Origin: an uncultured Dorea sp.
Lineage (GTDB): Bacteria > Bacillota > Clostridia > Lachnospirales > Lachnospiraceae
Length of the DNA stretch: 33,586 nucleotides
Assembly: GCA_910584575.1 (NCBI GenBank)
Contig: CAJUBG010000039.1
Coordinates: forward strand, 1 to 33,586
Direction: 5' to 3'
The notes under the pieces were generated by a model. The model was not told where the DNA came from. It ran no database searches and worked only from the letters and a program-made list of their open reading frames with translations. The first letter of the stretch is position 1. The number at the start of each line of letters is the position of its first letter. Position numbers and translations under genes: made by a program. Below, piece by piece: positions 16,901-25,543 of the stretch.

Positions 16901-19900
16901 GAAGCAAAACCGTGGTTGATTTATTCAGAGAGCAGGCCAGGAAAACGCCGGAGAGAACGGCTGTGGTCTACTGCGACAGAAGGTACACTTATGCCGGAGT
17001 GGATGAGATTACGGACCGTCTCGCCGCTTATGTGGCAGAGCTTGGGATTGGCAGTGAGCAGGCAGTATCCGTACTGATTCCAAGGTGCGAGTTTATGGCC
17101 ATCGCCTCCCTTGGTGTTTCCAAGGCGGGCGCGGCGTATCAGCCTTTAGATCCCTCCTATCCGAAGGAACGTCTGGAATTCATGATGAAGGATGCGGACG
17201 CAAAGCTTCTGATTGCAGATAAAGAGCTTCTTCCATTGGTGCCAAGTTTTCAGGGAAAGGTTCTCCTGACAGAAGATATTTTCAGTCTGCCGAAAGTAAA
17301 ACAGCTTCCGAAGCCGCCGAAGCCGGAGGATTTATTTATCCTTTTATACACTTCAGGCTCTACGGGCGTGCCCAAAGGCTGTATGTTAGAGCATGGAAAT
17401 ATCGCCGCGTTCTGTCACTGGTACGGTGAGTATTACGGGCTTACCAAAGAGTGTAAGGTGGCCGCGTATGCGAGCTACGGCTTTGACGCGAATATGATGG
17501 ATATGTATCCGGCGCTGACTGTGGGGGCGGAGGTTCACATCATTGAGGAGAATATCCGTCTGGATTTGAACGGCCTGAATCAGTATTTTGAAAAACAGGG
17601 AGTTACCCATGCGTTTATGACGACCCAGATTGGGCGGGCGTTTGCCACCAGCATGAAGAATGGCAGCCTTAAGTGTCTTGCTATGGGCGGCGAGACTCTT
17701 GCGCCGTTTGAGCCGAAGGGGGAGACGAGGTACTTTAATATTTACGGGCCTACCGAGTGTACGGTTAATATGACGGCTTACCCGCTTGAGAGATACGAGG
17801 ACGAGTTCCCTATTGGAAAGGCAATCTCCAATATTAAGCTCTATGTATTGGACAGCCAGGGAAGACGTGTGCCTGTGGGCGTGCCGGGCGAGCTTTGCAT
17901 CGCGGGATATCAGGTGAGCCGAGGGTATCTGAACAGGCCGGATAAGACAAAAGAGGTATATTCACCCAATGCCTTCTGCTCGCTTAAGGGCTACGACAGG
18001 CTCTACCATACCGGAGATATCGTGCGGTTTATGCCGGACGGGAACGTCCAGTTTATCGGCAGGCGGGACGGCCAGGTAAAGGTAAGAGGCTTCCGTATCG
18101 AGCTTTCTGAGGTAGAAGAAGTCATCCGCAGATTCCCAGGGATTACGGATGCCACTGTGGCGGCGTTTAACGAGCCGGCAGGCGGAAAATATATTGCCGC
18201 TTATGTGGTGTCAGAAGGAGAAGTGGATGTGGACGCCCTGAATGCATTTATCGAGGAGAGTAAGCCGCCTTATATGGTTCCTGCCGTGACCATGCAGATT
18301 GACAAGATTCCGCTGAATCAGAACCAGAAGGTGAATAAGCGAGCCCTTCCTGTACCTGAGCGCAGGCAGGAGGAATTGGCGCCGCCAAAGAATGAGACGC
18401 AGCAGAAGATTTTCGACTGCGTGGCAGAGGTAATCGGCCATAAGGAATTTGGCGTAACCACGGATATCTATCGGGCAGGGCTTACCTCCATTGGGGCCGT
18501 GAAGCTGAATGTCCTGCTTTCCGAGGCATTTGACGGCGCGGTCATCCGCAACAAGGATTTAAAGGAGAACGATACGGTAGAGAAGTTAGAGCAGTTCCTT
18601 GCGCAAAGCCAGGGGGAGGAGGTCTTCGCGAAACAGGAGGCATATCCTCTGACCCAGACCCAGAACGGCATTTTCGTGGAGTGCGCCGCCAATCCAGGCA
18701 GTACCATTTACAACATCCCATTCCTGTTCCGTCTTGGGGAAAATGTAGACCTTGGACGGCTTAAGAAGGCTTTGGAGGACACGGTGGAGGCTCATCCATA
18801 TATTAAGACCACTCTGTATATGGATGACAACGGCGATATCTGGCAGAAGCGAAATGACGGGCTGCCCTTTGAGGCAGAAATATGCCAGTCTATGTGTAAG
18901 GAGGATTTGGTTAAGCCCTATCAGCTTATTGGAGACCGTTTATTTAGAATTTGTCTTTTCGATACGCCGGAGGGGAAATACTTGTTCCTGGAATTCCACC
19001 ACATTATCAGCGACGGGGAATCCTGCGGCATCTTCCTTCGGGATATGAATCGCGCATATGAGGGCGGCGGGCTTACGAAGGAGAGCTTCACCGGCTTTGA
19101 GGCGGCGCTTGTAGAGCAGAAGGCGTTAAAAGGCGAGGAGTATGCCCTTGCGAAGCGTTATTATGACTCCGTATTTGAAGGCTGTGATACGGATTTCCTT
19201 CCGGCCAGGGATCACAGGGAGGCTTCCCAAGGCTTGGGGGTATATAAGAAGACGGCTGCGTTAGAGACGGAGGCTTTAAAGAAATTCTGCGAAGAACAGA
19301 GGATTACCATGAATACCCTGTTTACGGCGGCATTTGGGTTTGTAGTCGGACGTTATGTCTATAAAGACGAGGCAGTATTTACCACCATTTATAATGGAAG
19401 AAATGATTCCCGTCTGGCGTCTGTGATGAATATGCTGGTAAAGACCCTGCCTGTGTACTGTAACCTTGATGGGGAGAAGACAGTAGGAGATTATCTGAGG
19501 GAAACCGGCGAGCAGTTGATGAACAGCATGAATTCCGATATCTACTCCTTTGCGGAAATCAGCAGGGCTTACAATATCAAGGCTGACCTTATGTTCGCGT
19601 TCCAGGGGGACAATTTCCAGTTTGACGAAATCGCCGGAGAGAAGGCGGTTTTACAAGAGCTTTCCTTAGATACGGCCAAAGCGCCGCTGTCTGTTGACGT
19701 GCTGGTGGAAAACGGGGGAATTGTGTACCAGGCAGAGTATAGAAGCGACATGTACGAGGAACGGACGGTGGCAGGGCTAATGGAGAGTCTGTCGGCTGTG
19801 GTTTTGGAATTCCAGACAAAGAGGCAGTTGAAGGAGGTCTCCATGGTAAGCGAAAAGGCCCGCCGTGAGCTTGACAGCTACAACGAGACGGATTATGAGG

Positions 19901-22869
19901 TAGAGCAGACTACGGCAAACGTCCTCTTTGAACGGCAGGCGGCCCTGTATCCTGACAAGACGGCTGTGATTGCCTGCGGTACGTCCCTGACCTTCAGGCA
20001 GTTGAACGAGAACGCCAACAAGATTGCCAATTACCTGATTGACATGGGCTTAAAAATTGAACAGATGGTGGGCGTCATGCTGCCTCGGACGGTGGAGGTG
20101 TACGCAGCAAGACAGGGAATTATGAAGGCGGGAGGCGCATTTCTCCCCATAGACCCAGAATATCCGGACGAGAGAATCAGCTATATCCTGGAGGATTCTA
20201 AGGCGGAGTTCTTATTGCTGCCTGAGAGTCTGGCGAAAGAGCGCAAAATGCTTCTGGATAAATTGTCGGTCAAGGCGATTTTTATCGACCAGCTTCTTTC
20301 TCAGGAGGGAAAGACAGAGAATCCCCATGTGGACCTTCGGCCTGACAATCTGTGCTACTGCATCTATACCTCAGGCTCTACGGGAAAACCGAAGGGGGTA
20401 ATGATTGAGCACCGGAATCTGGTCAACTATGTGGACGACAACCGTTACAACGTGGAGGCGCAGGCGTATGTCTATAATGCCACGGTGTCCCTGGCATTTG
20501 CGGCTATTACCTTCGACGTATCCGTTTTGGAGGAATGTATCCCTCTTTATCACGGGATTACGGTCTGCATGGCAAATGAGGAGGAAATCCATAATCCTCT
20601 GGCTCTTTCCAGTCTGATTTTGAAAAACGGGGTGGATATGCTGACCTGTACGCCGTCCTTCCTGATTAATATTATCGACATGCCGGAGATGAAGAAATCC
20701 CTGTCCCAGATTAAGGTGTTTAACGTGGGCGCAGAGGCATTTCCGGAGGCTCTTTACGACAAGATTAAGGCTTTGGGAACCGAGGCTATTGTGTTCAACG
20801 GATACGGGCCGACGGAGACCACCATTGGCTGTGCCTTTGACCAGATGACAGGGGAGAAGGTTACCATCGGAAAGCCTATGGCGAATATTAAGATGGTGAT
20901 GATTGACCGTTATAGGAACCTTCTGCCTGCCGGAGTGCCGGGCGAGCTTCTGATTATCGGAAACGGCGTCGGCAGAGGCTATGTTGGAAAGCCGGAGATG
21001 ACGGCGGACAAATTTATTCAGTTTGAGGGCAGGAGGGCATACCGAAGCGGCGATTTGGCGAAATGGAACCACCATGGAAAGATTGAGTTCATGGGGCGCA
21101 TGGATAACCAGGTAAAGCTACGGGGACTGCGTGTGGAGTTGGATGAGATTGAAAATGTTATGAACCAGTATCCTACGGTAAAATCCAGCGTGGTGCTGGT
21201 AAAGGAGAAGGATTCCATTCAGTTCCTGTGCGGATATTTTGTGGCGGAGAGCCAGATTGACAGGCAGAAGCTGACCTGCTTCATGCAGAAATATTTAACG
21301 CCGTACATGGTGCCGAGCGTCCTGATGCAGCTTCCGGAGCTGCCCCTTACCAACAATGGCAAGGTAAATAAGCGCGCCCTTCCTGAGCCGGAGTATACTG
21401 CGGAGAATCAGAATTATGTGAAGCCGCGCACCGAGTTACAGCGTAAGCTGTGCGAAATCTTTGAGATGGCTCTGGGCGCTGAACAAATCGGAATTGAGGA
21501 TGATTTCTTTGAAAATGGCGGAACGTCCCTGTCAGCGTCCAAGGTGGCTATGAAATGTATGAGCGCAGGACTTCCGGTATCCTATGCAGATTTGTTTGAC
21601 TATAAGACGCCTCTTAGCCTGGAACGCCATATTCAGGAATTAAATCAGGCAGAGGGCGGCGAGGACGAGACAGAGGGCGGCCAGGATAAGGAAGGCTCTT
21701 TGGAGAAGATTTTAGGCAGGAACAGCGTGGAATATGTGGATGAGATTCATCCGTCTAAGACTGGCAGCATCCTGCTGACAGGGGCAAACGGCTTCCTTGG
21801 GGCGCATATCCTGAAGCACTTGATTGACAATGGAGACCAGGTAATCTACTGTCTGCTTCGGAAGGGAAAAGCGTTATCCTTAGAAACACGGCTTAAGAGT
21901 ATGCTGGTGTACTATTTCAATAATCCTTATGAGGAATTATTCGGCAGCCGGATTCGTCTGATTGAGGGAGATATTACGGACAGCGCTAAAGTTGACGGGC
22001 TTAAGGTCTATGATTTCGAGCAGATTATTAACTGTGCGGCGTGTGTGAAGCATTTCTCCGCGGATGATACGCTTGAGAAGGTGAATTACCAGGGAGTGCT
22101 GAATCTGATTCATCTGTGTAAAGAAACGGGACGGGAGTTAATCCAGATTTCCACCGTGAGCATTGCAGGCGAGAACGTGGCCGGAAAATTCCCGGTAGAG
22201 AAACGCCTCCATGAGAATGAATTGTACTTCGGCCAAAGCCTGACGAACAAATATATTGACACGAAATTCAGGGCAGAGAAGGCGCTGCTTGAGGCGGTTT
22301 CAGAAGGGATGAAGGGCAAGGTAATACGTGTAGGGAATTTAATGAGCCGTGTAAGCGACGGAGAGTTCCAGATTAATTCTGTGACGAATGGATTTATGCG
22401 CACCCTGCGGGGGTATGTGGCTCTTGGAAAGTTTCCGGTATCTATGCTGGATATGCCTGCGGAATTCTCACCCATTGACTCCACGGCAGAGGCGATTGTA
22501 AGGCTGGCTTCGGCGGAGGGTGATTTCAGCGTGTTCCATGCTTACAGCAGTTATTTAATCCAGATGGCGGACGTAATCGAGCAGATGAACCAGTCAGGGA
22601 TTAAGATTGACATTGTGAGTGATGAAAAGTTCCAGAAGGCGCTTGAGGCTGCCCTTGAAAATGAGGAGAAGAATGAACTGATTTCGGGGCTGATTGCATA
22701 TTCCTCCAGTGACAAGGATAACAGCTCGATTTATATTGACGCGGATAATGGATTTACCACAAAGGCGCTTTACCGGCTTGGGTTCAAGTGGCCGATGCCG
22801 GATGGGGATTATCTTAAGAATGCGCTGACCGCGCTTGAGACGTTGGGATTTTTTGACGGCAGGATCTAG
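13942..22869 (+). CDS. Trimodular NRPS with terminal thioester reductase (A-T-C-A-T-C-A-T-R)
   Basis: A 2975-residue assembly line in one intact frame. A1 has the YTSGSTG loop at 134 and T1 has LGGDS with Ser507. C1 has HHLIFDG (680-686), A2 the loop at 1136, T2 AGLTS with Ser1516. C2 has HHIISDG (1686-1692), A3 the loop at 2142, T3 GGTS with Ser2529. The terminal reductase has the NADPH motif TGANGFLG (2613-2620) and Y2771-x3-K2775. There is no epimerase, methyltransferase or thioesterase. The order resembles bimodular AusA plus one module, so release should be reductive, giving a peptide aldehyde, alcohol or cyclised imine/pyrazinone. A1 carries Val180 in place of the Asp that binds the alpha-amino group. 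By eye the pocket residues are VVMFAGVMI (A1), DAMFAGIVN (A2) and DVLTNGGIG (A3); I match none to a known substrate. The start has AAGGAGG. No phosphopantetheinyl transferase is in the window. Confidence 0.96.
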   Translation: MNFLDEFQSMVRRYPDKTAIVDRGGRRTTTYRELDTLSRRIAAKLMRSGKISGQTVLVCMDRRMEYVAAEIGVLMAGAAFVPVLPEYPKERLDYIKEDCQAAARIDVNWIGDVEQYEPASPMRAADADRAMLIYTSGSTGRPKGIVHSVASLTQGIMRVRSILYLEDKDVVAAMAPMSFVVLVMEYFGTLSCGACTHIVPEEIRKDVRMIEDYFVEYDITCAFISPQIMKFFKNKGGALKKVATGSERVSRLSGDGFELYNVYGCSETAMIASYYKIDGPMENTPIGKPAQGLTFSLLDENGREVADGEDGELCIKGILGEAYLNLEEQSARTFQRQEDGEMLVHTGDIVRRLKDGNYLYVNRRDWMVKINGQRVETGEIEIKMSSMAGVENAVVKAFSDENGQNYLCGYYVAKPEITSEQLRTFLRDSLPDYMIPRFFKRLDALPKNANGKLDRTVLLPPGPEEYKAEYQEPKNDVERRICSGFEEVLHCGRTGREDDFFRLGGDSINVLQLLEYLSDLPMTPEMVLRGRTPEMIAELLDADEAGEIGKASEKRDVYPLTDSQMGVYLECANDPEAVMYNIPMCCELPGQLDLNRFKEAVKKAVARHASFGVNIALEHGTPVMCLHPEFQRADLKEWEVEDIEAVKKTFVRPFCMEGEPLYRMALYRCKGRCYFLFDVHHLIFDGTSVKVFLDEISQIYQGEEPKPEEISLTDLAVYEETIKDTPKYQSAREYFRGRFEGVDIEEMLIKDFRRKVITPRSKAVKHACGEEVSCMAVEQFVRRKGISENTLFLGAFSYALAKLSGLNKSFFCTVNNGRHTTKLAQSTGMFVRTLPVSHSFEERMAVDEYLKGFQEDFYELMGHDCISFAELARDYGIASDILFVYQGEMLNGLTFGGEKYPARPIPAKDVQANISVMVMKNREGYEISLEYRTDLYREETAKGLLRMMQQTLQGMLSCVTLKEIALASELDLQVLDEFNDTEAPYDRSKTVVDLFREQARKTPERTAVVYCDRRYTYAGVDEITDRLAAYVAELGIGSEQAVSVLIPRCEFMAIASLGVSKAGAAYQPLDPSYPKERLEFMMKDADAKLLIADKELLPLVPSFQGKVLLTEDIFSLPKVKQLPKPPKPEDLFILLYTSGSTGVPKGCMLEHGNIAAFCHWYGEYYGLTKECKVAAYASYGFDANMMDMYPALTVGAEVHIIEENIRLDLNGLNQYFEKQGVTHAFMTTQIGRAFATSMKNGSLKCLAMGGETLAPFEPKGETRYFNIYGPTECTVNMTAYPLERYEDEFPIGKAISNIKLYVLDSQGRRVPVGVPGELCIAGYQVSRGYLNRPDKTKEVYSPNAFCSLKGYDRLYHTGDIVRFMPDGNVQFIGRRDGQVKVRGFRIELSEVEEVIRRFPGITDATVAAFNEPAGGKYIAAYVVSEGEVDVDALNAFIEESKPPYMVPAVTMQIDKIPLNQNQKVNKRALPVPERRQEELAPPKNETQQKIFDCVAEVIGHKEFGVTTDIYRAGLTSIGAVKLNVLLSEAFDGAVIRNKDLKENDTVEKLEQFLAQSQGEEVFAKQEAYPLTQTQNGIFVECAANPGSTIYNIPFLFRLGENVDLGRLKKALEDTVEAHPYIKTTLYMDDNGDIWQKRNDGLPFEAEICQSMCKEDLVKPYQLIGDRLFRICLFDTPEGKYLFLEFHHIISDGESCGIFLRDMNRAYEGGGLTKESFTGFEAALVEQKALKGEEYALAKRYYDSVFEGCDTDFLPARDHREASQGLGVYKKTAALETEALKKFCEEQRITMNTLFTAAFGFVVGRYVYKDEAVFTTIYNGRNDSRLASVMNMLVKTLPVYCNLDGEKTVGDYLRETGEQLMNSMNSDIYSFAEISRAYNIKADLMFAFQGDNFQFDEIAGEKAVLQELSLDTAKAPLSVDVLVENGGIVYQAEYRSDMYEERTVAGLMESLSAVVLEFQTKRQLKEVSMVSEKARRELDSYNETDYEVEQTTANVLFERQAALYPDKTAVIACGTSLTFRQLNENANKIANYLIDMGLKIEQMVGVMLPRTVEVYAARQGIMKAGGAFLPIDPEYPDERISYILEDSKAEFLLLPESLAKERKMLLDKLSVKAIFIDQLLSQEGKTENPHVDLRPDNLCYCIYTSGSTGKPKGVMIEHRNLVNYVDDNRYNVEAQAYVYNATVSLAFAAITFDVSVLEECIPLYHGITVCMANEEEIHNPLALSSLILKNGVDMLTCTPSFLINIIDMPEMKKSLSQIKVFNVGAEAFPEALYDKIKALGTEAIVFNGYGPTETTIGCAFDQMTGEKVTIGKPMANIKMVMIDRYRNLLPAGVPGELLIIGNGVGRGYVGKPEMTADKFIQFEGRRAYRSGDLAKWNHHGKIEFMGRMDNQVKLRGLRVELDEIENVMNQYPTVKSSVVLVKEKDSIQFLCGYFVAESQIDRQKLTCFMQKYLTPYMVPSVLMQLPELPLTNNGKVNKRALPEPEYTAENQNYVKPRTELQRKLCEIFEMALGAEQIGIEDDFFENGGTSLSASKVAMKCMSAGLPVSYADLFDYKTPLSLERHIQELNQAEGGEDETEGGQDKEGSLEKILGRNSVEYVDEIHPSKTGSILLTGANGFLGAHILKHLIDNGDQVIYCLLRKGKALSLETRLKSMLVYYFNNPYEELFGSRIRLIEGDITDSAKVDGLKVYDFEQIINCAACVKHFSADDTLEKVNYQGVLNLIHLCKETGRELIQISTVSIAGENVAGKFPVEKRLHENELYFGQSLTNKYIDTKFRAEKALLEAVSEGMKGKVIRVGNLMSRVSDGEFQINSVTNGFMRTLRGYVALGKFPVSMLDMPAEFSPIDSTAEAIVRLASAEGDFSVFHAYSSYLIQMADVIEQMNQSGIKIDIVSDEKFQKALEAALENEEKNELISGLIAYSSSDKDNSSIYIDADNGFTTKALYRLGFKWPMPDGDYLKNALTALETLGFFDGRI

Positions 22870-22877
22870 GGGTGAAT

Positions 22878-24644
22878 ATGGAGAGAAATGCGTTTTTGAT
22901 TAATAAGAAAATTCATCAGTATATTTTGCCGAGTGTGTTGATGACGGTTGCCATGCAGCTTGGGAATGTGGTGGATGGGATGATTGTGGGGAATATCCTT
23001 GGGGCGGATGCTATGGCGGCGATTGAGCTTTCGATGCCTGTGCTGCTCGTCCTTCAGATGCCGGCTATGATGCTGGCGATGGGAGGGGCGGCGGAGGCTG
23101 CCGTGTTGTTGGGAAAGCGAAGCACCCAGGAGGCGGATGGAGTTTTTAGCGCCTCCTTGGCGGCAGGGCTTCTATTGTCTGTGATTTTTGCCCTTTTTAC
23201 TCCGTTTTTGCCTGGGGTGCTTGCTATGGCGCTTTCTGGGAACGGGGCGTTGGCGGCGTTGGTTGAGCCTTATATTGCTGTGAATTTCGGCGGGATTCCC
23301 ATTCTGACGCTTGCGATTATTTTTTGCTATTTTATGAATGCAGACAATCATCCGCAGCTTGGCAGCGCCCTTTTTATCATTGCGAATGTGGTGAATCTTG
23401 CCCTGGATTTGGTTTTTCTGAAGGGGTTAAAGATAGGGATGGCGGGAAGCGCCCTTGCTACCATAATCGGGTATCTGACGGGCATGGTGACGGTCCTGGT
23501 TTATTTCCGGTCAAAGCATCGGATGCTGCATCTAAGGAGGCCGGATGGGGAGGCGCTTTCTTACGCCTGCCTGGCGGCAAAGGCGGGGATTCCAAGCGCG
23601 GCGTTTACCCTGATGTCAGCCTTAAAGTCAGTTATTATCAATTCTGCCATTGTTAGGCTTTTGGGAAATGACCCTATGGCGGTTTACTCGGTGTGCGCCA
23701 ATGCTGTGCTGATTGCAGAGCTGTGTGTGGGCGGCATCATAGGGCTGGTTCAGAATATTGCGGGAATTCTTTATGGGGAACGGGATTATTACGGGATACG
23801 TGCGCTGTGTAAGAAGGTGCTTACATACAGCTACATTGCCATTTTAGCGCTTTTGCTTCTATTCCTTATGATTCCCCAGTTTATTGCAGGGCTTTTTGGA
23901 ATTACAGAGGGGGAGATGCTTGGCATGTGCAATATGGCGCTGCGCATATTTGCTTTAAGTTTTCCGTTCTATGTGTACAACAAGTTCCTGATGTCCTACT
24001 ATCAGACCATCTTACAGCCTGGACTTTCTACGGTAATTACGGTGCTTCAGGGATTTCTGGTCATCGTGCCCCTGACCCTTGGGGGAATCCTAATGTGGGG
24101 GCTTACAGGCGTGTGCGTGATGGCGGTGGCAAGCGAAGCGGTTACCATCCTGTTAAGCTCTCTGTACCGAAGCGTGGGGCAGCGCAGGGGAAGGTTTGCG
24201 GCAGGAGTCTATATGCTGCCTAAGGTGTCAAAAGTCAAGACGTTAGACTGCTCAATCCGTAACGACTTGAGTGAGGTGATTGCCTTTCGGGAGAAGCTGT
24301 TTACCTTCTGCGAGGAAAACGGTATCACCGAGAGGGACGGGAAAATCCTTGGACTTGCCTTGGAGGAGATTGCGGCTAACATTGTGCAGTACGGCTACCG
24401 GCCTGACCAGAAAAATTATATGGATATTAGTTTTACCATTCAGGATGATAAGTATATTTTGCGAATCCGTGACGACGGGATTCCCTTTAATCCTCTGGAG
24501 TATCAGCCAGGTACGAAAGAGCAGGAGGAGAAGGTGACGGTGGGCGGAATCGGCCTGCTTCGCAAGATTATGTCTGACTTTCAGTATATGCGGGTTTTGA
24601 ATATGAACAATACGGTGGCAGAATTGAATATTGTCCCTAAATAA
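22878..24644 (+). CDS. MATE-family transporter fused to an RsbW-type HATPase domain (intact)
   Basis: A predicted 588-residue fusion, nine bases after the NRPS stop. Residues ~10-440 are a MATE/DinF-like transporter with about 12 helices (opening IHQYILPSVLMTVAMQLGNVVDGMIVG). Residues ~455-588 are a GHKL ATPase of the anti-sigma kinase type, with N-box LEEIAANIVQYGY (~495), G1 box RDDGIPFNP (~531) and G2 box VGGIGLLRK (~555), all intact. MATE proteins normally end after the membrane part at ~450 residues, so the cytoplasmic module is an addition. Its position next to the NRPS suggests that it exports the product. ATG 22878 is preferred over GTG 22872; it leaves AGGGG at a usable distance and gives the same length as the paralogue at 26394. 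Confidence 0.92.
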   Translation: MERNAFLINKKIHQYILPSVLMTVAMQLGNVVDGMIVGNILGADAMAAIELSMPVLLVLQMPAMMLAMGGAAEAAVLLGKRSTQEADGVFSASLAAGLLLSVIFALFTPFLPGVLAMALSGNGALAALVEPYIAVNFGGIPILTLAIIFCYFMNADNHPQLGSALFIIANVVNLALDLVFLKGLKIGMAGSALATIIGYLTGMVTVLVYFRSKHRMLHLRRPDGEALSYACLAAKAGIPSAAFTLMSALKSVIINSAIVRLLGNDPMAVYSVCANAVLIAELCVGGIIGLVQNIAGILYGERDYYGIRALCKKVLTYSYIAILALLLLFLMIPQFIAGLFGITEGEMLGMCNMALRIFALSFPFYVYNKFLMSYYQTILQPGLSTVITVLQGFLVIVPLTLGGILMWGLTGVCVMAVASEAVTILLSSLYRSVGQRRGRFAAGVYMLPKVSKVKTLDCSIRNDLSEVIAFREKLFTFCEENGITERDGKILGLALEEIAANIVQYGYRPDQKNYMDISFTIQDDKYILRIRDDGIPFNPLEYQPGTKEQEEKVTVGGIGLLRKIMSDFQYMRVLNMNNTVAELNIVPK

Positions 24645-24662
24645 GTACATATTATCCCAGGT

Positions 24663-24693
24663 GTGACAATTCAGGAGATGGAATTGTTATAAT
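24663..24693 (+). promoter_or_regulatory. Internal promoter spanned by a 7-8-7 palindrome
   Basis: A consensus -10 TATAAT (24688-24693) with extended TGT, and a -35-like GTGACA/TGACAA around 24663-24669 at 18-19 bp spacing. The spacer is almost exactly an inverted repeat: ACAATTC (24666-24672), 8 bases, GAATTGT (24681-24687). A protein bound here would block or remodel the promoter. It would drive the eight genes from 24738 separately from the NRPS. Confidence 0.6.
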
Positions 24694-24737
24694 TGCAGAA
24701 AGTGTCTGAAAAGAATGGGGTAAGGAGGAATATATAA

Positions 24738-24929
24738 GTGAAGCATTGCGACAACCAAAGGCCGTGTCCCTGTACCTACGACTGTCCAAGACATGGCAAA
24801 TGCTGCGAATGTGTGGCGCATCACCGTGACCATAACGAGGGAGTTCCCGGCTGCTTTTTTTCCAAAGAGGCTGAGGCGACTTATGACAGAAGTATCGAAG
24901 CGCTGTGCCGTGACCACGGTATTATATAA
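24738..24929 (+). CDS. Small cysteine-rich protein (DUF6485-like)
   Basis: A 63-residue protein with nine cysteines, mostly in C-x(5)-C-x-C-x(3)-C and RHGKCCECV-x-HHRD arrangements plus GCFF. This suggests a zinc- or iron-binding mini-domain. I recall similar small Clostridia proteins annotated as DUF6485, but cannot confirm it here. The start is GTG at 24738, chosen for the perfect AAGGAGG 9 bases upstream. It opens the second half of the locus behind the promoter at 24663, 23 bp ahead of the VOC gene. The function is unknown; a metal or redox sensing role would be speculation. Confidence 0.78.
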   Translation: MKHCDNQRPCPCTYDCPRHGKCCECVAHHRDHNEGVPGCFFSKEAEATYDRSIEALCRDHGII

Positions 24930-24952
24930 TACATAAGACAGGAGGCATTATC

Positions 24953-25534
24953 ATGCAAAAACCTAATTTTACGGGATTATCCCATGTTTGTATCTTTGTA
25001 GACGATGTTTTGGAGGCATTCAAGTATTATGAGAGAATCCTTGGGGCAGTTCCTAATCAGCACATTCCTCACTGGAAGAATAAAGGCTTCTTCCAGGCAG
25101 GCGGATTTGTCAAAGAGGCTGAGGAGGCCGAAGTATCCATCGGCTTCATGGATGTACCCGGAACGAAATTCACCATTGAATTAATGTGCTACCACAATCC
25201 AAAGGGACGTCAGGAGCCGGTGATTTTCAAGGCAAACGACATCAGCGGCGCAAGACATGTAGCGTTAAAGGTCATCAATATTGAAGAAGCTTTTGAGTAT
25301 ATCAAGGCACAGCCGGACGTGACGTTGATTAACACCACAGAGGACTACAAGGTTTACCAGATCAGCAAGACAGAACCGTCAGATTTTTACTATTTTGACG
25401 AGGCAAAAGAGAAGGATGCCCAAGGAAAGCAGAAGGCGGCGGATATCCTTGGAAATACGAAATACTTTTATTTTATTGACAAGTATGGCCTTCAGTGGGA
25501 GTTTGAGCAGGGCCATACAGATATAGGAGATTAG
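24953..25534 (+). CDS. VOC-superfamily metalloenzyme (glyoxalase/bleomycin-resistance fold)
   Basis: A 193-residue protein with the paired beta-alpha-beta-beta-beta modules of the vicinal oxygen chelate fold. It opens LSHVCIFVDDVLEAFKYYERILGA; likely metal ligands are His11, Glu in FTIELMCYH, His in GARHVALKV and Glu in YGLQWEFEQG, matching the H-E-H-E set of active members. An insert (about residues 120-160) is longer than in simple glyoxalases. Relatives isomerise, epimerise, cleave or sequester small molecules. In this operon it could modify the peptide product or give self-protection, but the sequence does not choose between these. AGGAGG precedes the ATG. Confidence 0.87.
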   Translation: MQKPNFTGLSHVCIFVDDVLEAFKYYERILGAVPNQHIPHWKNKGFFQAGGFVKEAEEAEVSIGFMDVPGTKFTIELMCYHNPKGRQEPVIFKANDISGARHVALKVINIEEAFEYIKAQPDVTLINTTEDYKVYQISKTEPSDFYYFDEAKEKDAQGKQKAADILGNTKYFYFIDKYGLQWEFEQGHTDIGD

Positions 25535-25543
25535 AGGGCTGTT

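Noticed and set aside
20371..21075. A 234-codon open frame on the minus strand inside the NRPS gene
   Set aside because: It lies fully opposite A3, which has intact motifs, and its translation shows no domain; it is a mirror of the biased codon use of the real gene.
24645..24737. Riboswitch in the gap before the Cys-rich gene
   Set aside because: The only structure is the short palindrome inside the promoter spacer, upstream of the expected transcription start, so it acts on DNA if at all.
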